Positions 53,483 through 61,322 of a stretch of DNA of 64,000 nucleotides are shown here, piece by piece (position 1 is the first letter of the stretch; every line of letters starts with the position of its first letter). The notes beneath the pieces are model-generated. The model did no database searches. It was not told the origin of the DNA and worked only from the letters and a program-made list of their open reading frames with translations. Origin of the DNA: Taklimakanibacter deserti. Lineage in GTDB: Bacteria; Pseudomonadota; Alphaproteobacteria; Rhizobiales; Aestuariivirgaceae. The stretch is taken from contig QORU01000003.1 of NCBI GenBank assembly GCA_003574785.1, positions 124,001-188,000 of the forward strand, in the 5' to 3' direction. The position numbers and the translations under genes were made by a program.

Positions 53483-55005
53483 AAATCCGTGCTCAAATCG
53501 CGATGGTGCTGAATCTCGATAAATGCATCGGATGCCACACCTGCTCCGTTACCTGCAAGAACGTCTGGACCAATCGCGAGGGCGTCGAATATGCCTGGTT
53601 CAACAATGTCGAAACCAAGCCCGGCGTCGGATATCCCAGGGAGTGGGAAAATCAGAAGAAGTGGAACGGTGGCTGGCGGCGCAAGGCCAATGGCAAGATC
53701 GAACCGCGGATGGGGGCGAAATGGCGCATCCTCGCCAATATCTTCGCCAATCCCGATCTGCCTGAAATCGACGACTATTACGAGCCGTTTACCTTCGACT
53801 ACCAGCACCTTCATACGGCCAAGAAATCGAAGGCTTTCCCGACCGCCCGTCCGCGCTCGGCGATAACCGGCGAGCGCATGGAAAAAATCGAGTGGGGCCC
53901 GAACTGGGAGGAGATTCTCGGCGGCGAATTCGAGAAGCGCTCCAAGGACGTGAATTTCGACGGTGTGCAGAAGGACATTTACGGACAGTTCGAAAACACC
54001 TTCATGATGTATCTGCCGCGGCTGTGCGAGCATTGCCTCAACCCGGCCTGTGCCGCCGTCTGTCCTTCGGGCGCGATCTACAAGCGGGAGGAGGACGGCA
54101 TCGTCCTCATCGACCAGGACAAGTGTCGTGGCTGGCGCATGTGCGTTTCCGGCTGTCCCTACAAGAAAATCTACTACAACTGGTCGTCGGGCAAATCCGA
54201 GAAATGCATCTTCTGCTACCCCCGCATCGAGGCTGGGCAGCCCACGGTCTGCTCCGAAACTTGCGTCGGGCGCATCCGCTATCTCGGCGTCATTCTGTAT
54301 GACGCCGATCGCATCGAGGCAGCGGCGAGCACGCCGGACGAGAAGGATCTGTATCAGGCCCAGCTCGACGTCTTCCTCGACCCGAACGATCCGGCCGTCA
54401 TCGCCCGGGCGCGCGCCGATGGCATTCCCGACAGCTGGCTCGAGGCCGCCAAGCTCTCGCCGGTCTGGAAGATGGCGATGGAATGGAAGATCGCTTTCCC
54501 CTTGCATCCGGAATACCGGACGCTGCCGATGGTCTGGTACGTGCCGCCGCTCTCCCCGATCCAGTCGGCAGCGGCCGCGGGCAAGATGGGTGTCGATGGC
54601 GACATGCCGGACGTGCGCAGCCTGCGCATCCCGCTCCAGTATCTCGCCAATCTTCTGACAGCCGGGAAGGAAGAGCCGGTGGCGCTGGCGCTCGAACGCA
54701 TGCTCGCGATGCGCAGCTACATGCGGGCCAAGACGATCGACGGCCGCCTCGATGAGGCGATTGCCGTGCGGGTTGGCCTGACGGGTGCGGCCATCGACGA
54801 GATGTACAAGGTGATGGCGATCGCGAATTATGAAGATCGCTTCGTCATCCCGACCGCACACCGCGAATGGAGCGAGGATGCGCAGGACATGCGCGGCTCC
54901 TGCGGCTTCTCCTTCGGAAACGGCTGCTCGGGCGGCTCCACGGAGACGAATCTCTTCGGAACCAAGCCGACCAAGCGGCCGGCGAACCCGATGGAGATCG
55001 CATGA
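53479..55005 (+). CDS. narH: respiratory nitrate reductase beta subunit
   Basis: NarH passes electrons from NarI to NarG through four iron-sulphur clusters. The 508-residue protein shows CIGCHTCSVTC (16-26), CEHCLNPACAAVCP, CRGWRMCVSGCP with tryptophan replacing one cysteine (the 3Fe-4S cluster), and CIFCYPRIEAGQPTVC. The ATG at 53479 lies in the ATGA overlap with narG; the upstream frame extension inside narG is not real. It overlaps narJ by 4 nt. Confidence 0.97.
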   Translation: MKIRAQIAMVLNLDKCIGCHTCSVTCKNVWTNREGVEYAWFNNVETKPGVGYPREWENQKKWNGGWRRKANGKIEPRMGAKWRILANIFANPDLPEIDDYYEPFTFDYQHLHTAKKSKAFPTARPRSAITGERMEKIEWGPNWEEILGGEFEKRSKDVNFDGVQKDIYGQFENTFMMYLPRLCEHCLNPACAAVCPSGAIYKREEDGIVLIDQDKCRGWRMCVSGCPYKKIYYNWSSGKSEKCIFCYPRIEAGQPTVCSETCVGRIRYLGVILYDADRIEAAASTPDEKDLYQAQLDVFLDPNDPAVIARARADGIPDSWLEAAKLSPVWKMAMEWKIAFPLHPEYRTLPMVWYVPPLSPIQSAAAAGKMGVDGDMPDVRSLRIPLQYLANLLTAGKEEPVALALERMLAMRSYMRAKTIDGRLDEAIAVRVGLTGAAIDEMYKVMAIANYEDRFVIPTAHREWSEDAQDMRGSCGFSFGNGCSGGSTETNLFGTKPTKRPANPMEIA

Positions 55006-55709
55006 TGACCGAACAGCTCTCGAACAGAACCTTCAAGGCATTGTCGGTGCTCCTTACCTATCCGACCAGGGAGCTCGCGACGGCTGTCCCGGAAATCGAG
55101 GCGGCGATTGCGAGCGAGGGGCTGGTATCGCAAGCAGCAGCGAAACAGTTGAGGCCTCTGCTTGCCGATCTGAGCACAGTGGACCTGTATGATCTGCAGG
55201 AACGCTATGTCGAGTTGTTCGACAAGACGCGGCGGCACTCGCTGCATCTTTTCGAGCACATTCACGGCGAGAGCCGCGTTCGCGGTCAGGCGATGGTCGA
55301 CCTGGTCGAACACTATCAGAAGAGCGGGTTACTTTTGTCCACCAGGGAGCTGCCGGATTTTATTCCGCTATTCCTGGAATACCTTTCCGCCAGCCCGATT
55401 GAAGAGGCGCGAGGTCTTCTCAGGGAGACCGCGCATATCTTCGCGCTGCTCGAGGAGCAGCTGGCCAAGCGGAACGAAGCCTATGCCGCCGTCTTCACGG
55501 CCATACTTTCGATTGCCGGCGAGGTCGCCCGGGTCGATGCCACGATCGAAGCCGGCGACGAGCCGGCTGACCTGGCCGCCATCGATGCCGCCTGGGAGGA
55601 AACCGCCGTCACCTTCGGCCCAGGAAATGCGACCGACGGATGCTCAATCGACCGGTTGAGAATCCAGATGCGCGCCGCCAATCGCGACGTGCGGCACAAC
55701 GCGACCTAG
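55002..55709 (+). CDS. narJ: nitrate reductase molybdenum cofactor assembly chaperone
   Basis: NarJ binds the NarG N-terminus and holds the apoenzyme for cofactor insertion. The 235-residue protein is helical and has the family segments FKALSVLLTYP, LFEHIHGESRVRGQAMVDL and LPDFIPLFLEYLS. It is translationally coupled to narH and 13 nt before narI. The region after residue about 190 is variable in the family. Confidence 0.94.
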   Translation: MMTEQLSNRTFKALSVLLTYPTRELATAVPEIEAAIASEGLVSQAAAKQLRPLLADLSTVDLYDLQERYVELFDKTRRHSLHLFEHIHGESRVRGQAMVDLVEHYQKSGLLLSTRELPDFIPLFLEYLSASPIEEARGLLRETAHIFALLEEQLAKRNEAYAAVFTAILSIAGEVARVDATIEAGDEPADLAAIDAAWEETAVTFGPGNATDGCSIDRLRIQMRAANRDVRHNAT

Positions 55710-55722
55710 CGGAGGAGGAGCA

Positions 55723-56502
55723 ATGTCCAACGCGATCAACTACGTGCTCTTTGGCTGGTATCCCTATCTCTGCCTGACGGTTTTTCTCCTCGGCAGCCTC
55801 ATCCGCTTCGACCGTGAGCAGTACACGTGGAAGACGGGCTCGTCGCAGCTGCTGCGCCGGCGCCAGCTCCGCTGGGGCTCCAATCTCTTCCATGTGGGCA
55901 TCCTCGCGATCTTCGCCGGTCATTTCGTAGGCCTGCTGACGCCGATCTGGATATTTGACGCGCTCGGCATTTCGCACAGCTTCAAGCAAGGGCTGGCGAT
56001 CGTTGTCGGCGGCATCGCCGGTATTGCCTGCTTTATTGGCATAGCCCTTCTTGCCCACCGCAGGCTGTTTGACGCCCGGATCCGAAGCACGTCCAGTTTT
56101 GGCGACATCGCCATTTTGTTGTTGCTTTGGCTGCAACTTGCTCTTGGCCTTTCCACCATCTTTGTCTCGCTCGGTCACATGGACGGCCACGAGATGGTTA
56201 AATTCATGACCTGGGCACAGGGCATTCTCACCTTGCAGCCCTCAGCGGCGAGCTACGTTTCCGACGTACATCCGATCTTCAAGGCACACCTCCTTCTGGG
56301 GATGACCATCTTCCTGGTCTTCCCCTTCACAAGGCTTGTGCATGTCTGGAGTGCGCCGATTTGGTACCTCGGCCGTCCCGGCTATCAGGTCGTGCGCACG
56401 CGCTTTGCGGAGCGCCGATCGCCCGCGCCCGTACCGGCGGTCCGGTCCGAGGCGCCGGTGCAATCTGCCGCTGGCGCCCCCGCCCGTCAGCCTGCGGAGT
56501 AA
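55723..56502 (+). CDS. narI: respiratory nitrate reductase gamma subunit
   Basis: NarI is the di-haem b membrane anchor that oxidises quinol. The 259-residue protein has five membrane helices, with histidines in FHVGILAIFAGHFVGLL and in FKAHLLLGMTIFLVFPFTRLVHVW as likely haem ligands. A proline/alanine-rich tail follows the last helix. AGGAGGAG provides a strong ribosome site. It is 3 nt before the next gene. Confidence 0.95.
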   Translation: MSNAINYVLFGWYPYLCLTVFLLGSLIRFDREQYTWKTGSSQLLRRRQLRWGSNLFHVGILAIFAGHFVGLLTPIWIFDALGISHSFKQGLAIVVGGIAGIACFIGIALLAHRRLFDARIRSTSSFGDIAILLLLWLQLALGLSTIFVSLGHMDGHEMVKFMTWAQGILTLQPSAASYVSDVHPIFKAHLLLGMTIFLVFPFTRLVHVWSAPIWYLGRPGYQVVRTRFAERRSPAPVPAVRSEAPVQSAAGAPARQPAE

Positions 56503-56505
56503 ATC

Positions 56506-57408
56506 ATGACCGCGATCATCATCAACCACGCCGCCGGCCGCAAACCATCCTCTGAGCATCCGCACGAGCATCGACCCGCGACACCTGACACGAAGCCTTC
56601 GCGTGAACGCGTGGCGATGCCGCCGGTGACCGTCAATGGCGTGGCGATATCGCGCAAGGCGATCGCCGCCGAGGTACAGAATTTTCCGGCCCGCAATCCT
56701 GGCGAAGGCTGGCGGGCAGCGACCCGTGCGCTGGTCATTCGGGAGCTGCTCCGACAGGAAGCGCTCCGTCTTGACATTTGTGTGGAACAGAAAACCGACG
56801 CGGATGGGCGCCGCGAGACGGCAGAAGACGCCCAGTTGCGTGGCCTCATCGAACGCGAAGTCCGCATTCCCGAGGCGGATGAAGAGACGCTCCGCCGCTA
56901 TTATGGGAACAATCTCCATCGCTTCGTGACGCCGTTGCTTTATGAAGCCGATCACATTCTGATCGGCGCACGTCGCGATGATGAGGATGCTTTCGCAGCG
57001 GCGCGCGAACGGGCGTCAGCGCTCGGAGCTATCCTGGCAACGGCGCCGGAGTGTTTCGCGGCATTGGCACGGGATTGGTCGGATTGCCCATCCGCGTCCC
57101 TTGGCGGCAGCCTGGGCCAGATCGGGCCGGGCGACACGACAGCGGAGTTCGAAGCCGCGCTCGTCGATCTCGCCCCCGGCGAAATCTCAGCTCCGGTGGA
57201 GACGCGCTATGGCGTCCATCTCATTCGCCTGACCCGGCGGATTGATGGCCGCCAGCTGCCTTTCGAGGTCGTGCGGGAGCGCATCGCTTCCTATCTGCTC
57301 GAGCATGTCCAGCGGCAAGCGACGGCGCAGTATCTGTCTCTGCTTGTCGGCCGGGCGGATATCAGCGGAGTTGCGATCGACGGCTCCGCGTCGCCGCTGG
57401 TGCAGTGA
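56506..57408 (+). CDS. PpiC/parvulin-type peptidyl-prolyl isomerase of the nar operon
   Basis: This 300-residue protein has an N-terminal helical segment and a C-terminal parvulin domain (about residues 140-245: LYEADHILIGARRDD, GGSLGQIGPGDT, VETRYGVHLIRLTRR). There is no signal peptide, so it acts in the cytoplasm, as do the NifM-like isomerases often found after narI in alphaproteobacteria and Paracoccus. It probably helps folding of the nitrate reductase. It begins 3 nt after narI. Confidence 0.9.
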   Translation: MTAIIINHAAGRKPSSEHPHEHRPATPDTKPSRERVAMPPVTVNGVAISRKAIAAEVQNFPARNPGEGWRAATRALVIRELLRQEALRLDICVEQKTDADGRRETAEDAQLRGLIEREVRIPEADEETLRRYYGNNLHRFVTPLLYEADHILIGARRDDEDAFAAARERASALGAILATAPECFAALARDWSDCPSASLGGSLGQIGPGDTTAEFEAALVDLAPGEISAPVETRYGVHLIRLTRRIDGRQLPFEVVRERIASYLLEHVQRQATAQYLSLLVGRADISGVAIDGSASPLVQ

Positions 57409-57418
57409 GTGCCGCGCG

Positions 57419-57727
57419 ATGCTCGGAAACCTCATTGCTTCGCTTGATGATCCGGAGGTCGCCATGGGCCTTCTCGCCGCTGTCGACGAGCCTGCTTTGC
57501 TCACGCGCCTGGCCGCTGCTGCCGAGGAGTCCGGTCGCTTGCCGGCCGATATCGTTGGCTCGGCCGTGCGCAATTTTATGGAAACCGCCTCTGACGATCT
57601 CTGGACCCAGCTCATCGGCATCATGAATCGTGCGGAAGATCCGGGCCTGACGGCCATGCGCGCCATTCTCGAGAAGGCTTTACCACAGAGTCCAGGCACG
57701 CAGGAAGTCCACCATGCAGTTCGCTGA
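57419..57727 (+). CDS. small nar-operon protein of unknown function
   Basis: This 102-residue protein is mainly helical (MLGNLIASLDDPEVAMGLLA and later VRNFMETASDDLWTQLIGIM) and acidic. I recognise no domain. It starts 10 nt after the parvulin gene and overlaps the DUF2478 gene by 14 nt, so it is in the nar operon. A longer frame running back through the parvulin gene was discarded. Its position suggests a role in reductase maturation, but nothing in the sequence shows this. Confidence 0.7.
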   Translation: MLGNLIASLDDPEVAMGLLAAVDEPALLTRLAAAAEESGRLPADIVGSAVRNFMETASDDLWTQLIGIMNRAEDPGLTAMRAILEKALPQSPGTQEVHHAVR

Positions 57728-58283
57728 TCGAACCTATCCCATCACTGCAATCGCTTACTCCGACAGCGTGCAGTTCGAGGCCTTTCTGCAGGAAGTTACC
57801 GCGCTCATGGCCGATCGCGGCATGCGATTGGCGGGCCTCATTCAGCGTAGTCAGCGGAAACCTGGCCGCCTGAAATGCGACATTCATCTGCAGGATCTCG
57901 CGACTGGCGAACTTCGGGGGATATCGGACGATCGCGGTCCGCAGGCTCGTGGTTGTGTCCTAAATACCGATCAACTGCTCCGCGCCTGTGAAGCGGCCGC
58001 CGCTGGGCTGTCTGACCAAACCGATTTGTTAGTCCTCTGCAAATTCGGCAAGACCGAGGTCGAAGGCGGTGGTTTCAGGGGGCTGATGGCCAAGGCGATC
58101 GAGCTATCCGTTTCTGTCCTGATCGGTGTTCCATTGATCAATCTCTCGGCGTTTCGCGATTTCTCGGCAGGATTTGCGCGTGAGATCGAACTGCCCGGGC
58201 TCTACTCTGATCGGCTCGCCGCGGTGCAATATCTGACGTCAGACCTCTGGCCGATGCGTGCGGAAATGGCGGGGGCCGCATGA
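57714..58283 (+). CDS. DUF2478 protein, last gene of nar operon
   Basis: This 189-residue protein matches DUF2478, a family often linked with molybdenum transport and nitrate reductase genes and thought to resemble the THEP1 nucleoside-triphosphatase fold. Visible features are ALMADRGMRLAGLIQRSQR, CDIHLQDLATGE, LLVLCKFGKTEVEGGG and VLIGVPLINLSAFRDF. A clear Walker A is lacking. It overlaps the preceding gene by 14 nt. Involvement in molybdenum cofactor supply is an inference from context. Confidence 0.8.
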   Translation: MQFADRTYPITAIAYSDSVQFEAFLQEVTALMADRGMRLAGLIQRSQRKPGRLKCDIHLQDLATGELRGISDDRGPQARGCVLNTDQLLRACEAAAAGLSDQTDLLVLCKFGKTEVEGGGFRGLMAKAIELSVSVLIGVPLINLSAFRDFSAGFAREIELPGLYSDRLAAVQYLTSDLWPMRAEMAGAA

Positions 58284-58934
58284 ATCGGGTGCCGGTCGCC
58301 GGCATGCTGGCATTCATTTGGTCGTTCCATTGGCCGCTCGGATCTTGAGCCCTCTCGCATGAGCGCCGCAATCCAATTGTGGATTGGGTCGACAGTCTAG
58401 AGATATCAATGAGCTTTAGAGCGACCGTGTGCGCAGTGTGTCAAGCCAGAGAGAAATTGGAGCTCCTCTCGCTCGGTCATCTTTCTTTGAGAACTGATGA
58501 AAATCCTGATGGCTAAATGCTCATCCTGCCACTAGTCGGGCTTTTTGGCTCTTAAGCCGGAAGGGAAGATGCGCAGCCTTTTTCGCCTGAATGGCTCTTG
58601 TTTTCTCGATTTTCCCAGGATTGCATGTGGCGTCATAGGCTGACCTAAGTTCGCGCTATTCGAAGAGAATTGTGTGCTCCTTGTTTAGGATCCGACAATT
58701 CCGGCGCGTACTGAGAGGCGCGAACACGCAGAAATTCAAGTATTCGCTAGCCAAGACTAAGCGCGGTGTCCTCGACCGAACGCGTGCTCCTCTCATTTCC
58801 CAGTCCGTATCGTCGGCTGCGGCAGTGTGTCCAATTCCCCTCGTAGCGGCGGCCGGTCGGGAACTGACCGAATGGCATTCAACCAAAGCGCTACAAGGCC
58901 CTGATGCTGATCGTATTCCTCTGCCGACAACGCC

Positions 58935-59033
58935 AGAATCGAGCATGAGAAGACGGTCCTCAAGACCAGGACCGCAGCGGCAAAAAAGTCTGGCGGCCGT
59001 CTTCGAGGCTATAGGACGGCTCTGCGGGATTAG
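58935..59033 (+). pseudogene. possible serine-resolvase C-terminal remnant
   Basis: One frame reads RIEHEKTVLKTRTAAAKKSG followed by G-R-L-R-G-Y-R and a stop. The spacing resembles the helix of serine resolvases after the catalytic domain, for example ISERTKAALAAAKARG. There is no catalytic N-terminus in the same frame, and the match is short, so this is a weak call. Confidence 0.2.
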
Positions 59034-59179
59034 GGCGGGCGACCGCCTCAAACTGGAAACGTCTGCCCGCGTCTCAGTGTTTCTTAGTGGCTTCCATCGT
59101 TGAAGTCCGTCACCATCGGTGGCAGTATTCTGTGCGCCGGAAAACCCGCCAGAGGCAAAAAATATAGGAGGCAATTGTG

Positions 59180-59308
59180 ATGCCCTGCTTCAGCTACGGC
59201 AAGGATGGCATGAGGCCGCGGGGGGGTAAATTTGGTGGGACATTAGAGGCAAGATTGCTAATAATTGTGTGGGAGATTTCGGTGTCCCACTTCTCGTTAA
59301 CCCATTGA
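59180..59308 (+). CDS. candidate 42-residue peptide
   Basis: A short frame begins MPCFSYGKDGMRPRGGKFGG and ends with a hydrophobic stretch (LLIIVW) before SHFSLTH. Its only strong support is a near-ideal ribosome site, AGGAGG, 8 nt before the ATG. It lies in a gene-poor region and has no recognised relative. It could be chance. Confidence 0.25.
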   Translation: MPCFSYGKDGMRPRGGKFGGTLEARLLIIVWEISVSHFSLTH

Positions 59309-59450
59309 TTTACTTAGATCCCGCTGCTCCCCTAGGGGGCGCCAATCAAATCAAAGACTTAGCCATAGCGCCTCGACGCCTTAGTGGTCCGGTGCCCAAC
59401 TCTTGCACAACAAACCCTGCTGAGACGCCTTGGAGACCTGAGAAAGGACC

Positions 59451-59918
59451 ATGGACATGGCGTTAATTCCGGACCTTGCCACCTTCAGTAAGAGTCTCAC
59501 GTCCCTCGCGGCATCGACTTTCAATCCCGGACAAACCGTATTGGCGGCCGGGTCGACGACCGGGCAACTGTTCATTCTTCGGAAAGGTCTGGTCGAGATC
59601 GTCAGAGACGGCGTGCAGATCGCCACGGTCTCCGAGCCCGGCGCGGTATTTGGCGAGCTCGCCCTCCTGTTGGACAAGCCTCACACCGCCGACGTGCGCA
59701 CCCTAGAGCGGTCCGAATTCCACGTTGCCAAGGCGTCCTCGCTGCTGACCGGGGACGTGGCGGCCTTGCTTTACGTTTCTGCGATACTTGCGCGGCGTCT
59801 CGACGCCGCCAATGAAGTCATTGTTGAAATCAAACGGGATCTGGAATCCGACAAACGCCCGGGGGTAATCAACAAGGCGATAGAAAAGCTGGAGAAGCTC
59901 TTGAGCCCTGCAGGCTGA
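59451..59918 (+). CDS. CRP-like cyclic-nucleotide-binding-fold protein without DNA-binding domain (copy 3)
   Basis: This 155-residue protein has a cNMP-binding beta-roll (residues about 20-115): FNPGQTVLAAGSTTGQLFIL, then GAVFGELALLLDKPHTADVR. The cassette F-G-E-L-A-(x)n-T-A resembles genuine cNMP sites, with the usual arginine replaced by H-T. No helix-turn-helix follows; the C-terminus is a charged helix (KRDLESDKRPGVINKAIEKL). It is less similar to copies 1 and 2. It precedes a HlyD-type gene and a CDF-STAS gene on the same strand, possibly as their ligand sensor. Confidence 0.78.
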   Translation: MDMALIPDLATFSKSLTSLAASTFNPGQTVLAAGSTTGQLFILRKGLVEIVRDGVQIATVSEPGAVFGELALLLDKPHTADVRTLERSEFHVAKASSLLTGDVAALLYVSAILARRLDAANEVIVEIKRDLESDKRPGVINKAIEKLEKLLSPAG

Positions 59919-59999
59919 AATGCCGAAACATCAAAGCCCTGAGAGCACCGCTTCTGCGGCTTCCAGCGTCGGCGCCGGCCGAACCGGGACTCATTGAAA

Positions 60000-60023
60000 T
60001 TCAAATACATGTTCAAATACATG
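60000..60023. repeat. 12-bp tandem duplication
   Basis: TTCAAATACATG occurs twice head to tail (60000-60011 and 60012-60023) in the leader before the HlyD-type gene. Confidence 0.85.
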
Positions 60024-60029
60024 TAATGC

Positions 60030-60085
60030 AAAGAACGCCTTCTTAGGGTGCTGGTAATATAAAGAACGCCTTCTTAGGGTGCTGG
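60030..60085. repeat. 25-bp direct repeat with 31-bp period
   Basis: The sequence beginning AAAGAACGCCTTCTTAGGGT appears at 60030-60054 and again at 60061-60085, separated by TAATAT. The second copy runs into the start region of the HlyD-type gene, so the repeat likely forms part of its leader. Confidence 0.88.
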
Positions 60086-60096
60086 GGAAGAAACAC

Positions 60097-61314
60097 GTGA
60101 AACGGCTCATGGAGTCGCCGCGGCTGGTTGTCGGCCTCGGACTTGCCGCGCTGCTGGCTTACATCATCTGGATCGGTGGCCCGTATCTGCGCTCGATCAT
60201 CGTCCGCGACGCCGCCGTCACCACCTGGATCAATATCGTCCGCGCGCCGATCGACGGCTATCTGGACGCCAATCCGCTTCGCCCCGGTGACCGGGTGGGG
60301 AGTGACGGGCGAATCGTCGGCTTGGACAACCCGCTGGCGGACAGCACGCGGCTGGCCGAGGCGCTCGCCCAGCGCGACGCCGCCATCGCCCGCCTGGAAG
60401 GCCACAAGGACCTGGTCACGCGGCTCGAGCGTGTGGTCGAGGATCGCCGACGGCTGGCGTCCGACTATGCCGCCACATTCCGGCGGCAACTCGAGGCCAA
60501 GATCGACGGATCGCGCAAGATCATTGCCTTTCTATCCAACCGGCTGGAGCTCGAACGCGCCCAGGCCGAGCGGATGGCGAAGCTCGCAAAAACCGGAGCG
60601 ACCTCGCAATCGGCCTTTGAAACCGCGATGGGCCTTGTCATCGAGCATCAGCGGCTTCTGACCGAGACCGAGACCCTATTCGCGCAGGAGGCGGTTCAAC
60701 TCGATGCGGCAGCGCGAGGTGTTTTCCTCCTCGATGACGGCACGGACGGGGCCACCGCGCAGCGCAGTCTCGAAACGGCGCTTCTCGAACTCGAGCGTGC
60801 CAAGGCGGACCTTGCCGTCGCCGAGGCCGAGGCGGCCGCGGCGCAGGCCGTGGCCGACGCAACCAAGGATATCTACAGCAAGCAGCGCACCGCGGTCGTT
60901 TCGGCGCCGCCCGACTCCAGAGTATGGAGCCTGATCGAGGCGCCTGGCGGCGATGTCCGCGCCGGCACGCCGGTGGCGAGCTGGATCGACTGCGGCATTC
61001 TGCTCGTCGATGTCCCGGTGTCGGATATAGAAGTGGCGCTGCTCAATGTTGGAGCCGAGGCGGATGTCGTGCTCGAAGGCGAGAGCACGACGCATCATGG
61101 CACCGTCCTGCTGTTGCGGGGGTCGGCGGCAACACTGGGTGCCGATGATCTGGCCGCCATTGCCAAGGGCCGGCATCCGGGCATCGGCCAGGCGATTGTC
61201 AGGCTTCCGCCGGATCCGGCGGAGATCGGAGCTTGCGCGATCGGTCACGCCGCCCATGTCGACTTCCCTGATATCGGCCTGATCCAGGTCGTTCTGGCCC
61301 GTCTGCGGCTGTGA
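60097..61314 (+). CDS. HlyD-like membrane fusion protein
   Basis: This 405-residue protein has one membrane helix (about residues 10-30), then a lipoyl-like half (VTTWINIVRAPIDGYLDANP), a long coiled-coil hairpin (about 80-265) and a second half with VVSAPPDSRVWSLIEAPGGDV. Such adaptors serve exporters and some polysaccharide synthases. I chose the GTG at 60097 after GGGGAAG; an ATG at 60109 and a GTG at 60079 are alternatives. It overlaps or abuts the CDF-STAS gene, so the two are probably co-expressed. No ABC ATPase, glycosyltransferase or outer-membrane channel is in view. Confidence 0.8.
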   Translation: MKRLMESPRLVVGLGLAALLAYIIWIGGPYLRSIIVRDAAVTTWINIVRAPIDGYLDANPLRPGDRVGSDGRIVGLDNPLADSTRLAEALAQRDAAIARLEGHKDLVTRLERVVEDRRRLASDYAATFRRQLEAKIDGSRKIIAFLSNRLELERAQAERMAKLAKTGATSQSAFETAMGLVIEHQRLLTETETLFAQEAVQLDAAARGVFLLDDGTDGATAQRSLETALLELERAKADLAVAEAEAAAAQAVADATKDIYSKQRTAVVSAPPDSRVWSLIEAPGGDVRAGTPVASWIDCGILLVDVPVSDIEVALLNVGAEADVVLEGESTTHHGTVLLLRGSAATLGADDLAAIAKGRHPGIGQAIVRLPPDPAEIGACAIGHAAHVDFPDIGLIQVVLARLRL

Positions 61315-61322
61315 CGAGCGCG

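Larger units (their letters stand above)
58284..59450. other. gene-poor junction downstream of the nar operon
   Basis: This 1.17-kb stretch separates the nar operon from the next gene. Opposed overlapping frames at 58656-59174 (minus) and 58672-59103 (plus) have no recognisable domain and no convincing ribosome site. A perfect 7-bp stem CAATCCA-ATTG-TGGATTG is at 58369-58386, possibly the nar terminator. A short resolvase-like remnant (58935-59033) and a 42-codon frame (59180-59308) are listed separately. The base composition appears more A/T-rich than the flanks, and no FNR-type box is present. It may mark an old insertion or rearrangement boundary. Confidence 0.6.

Noticed and set aside
53377..54861. 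494-codon minus-strand frame antisense to narH
   Set aside because: Shadow of narH with no domain.
54867..55001. Extended start of narJ inside narH
   Set aside because: The ATGA overlap at 55002 and the conserved NarJ N-terminus fix the start; the extension is narH in another frame.
58656..59174. Two opposed frames (58656-59174 minus, 58672-59103 plus) as genes
   Set aside because: They overlap almost completely, lack ribosome sites and domains, and are rich in R, S and P as expected for non-coding DNA.
59994..60004. TTGAAATTCAA as an FNR box
   Set aside because: The half-sites are separated by 3 nt where FNR-type dimers need 6.
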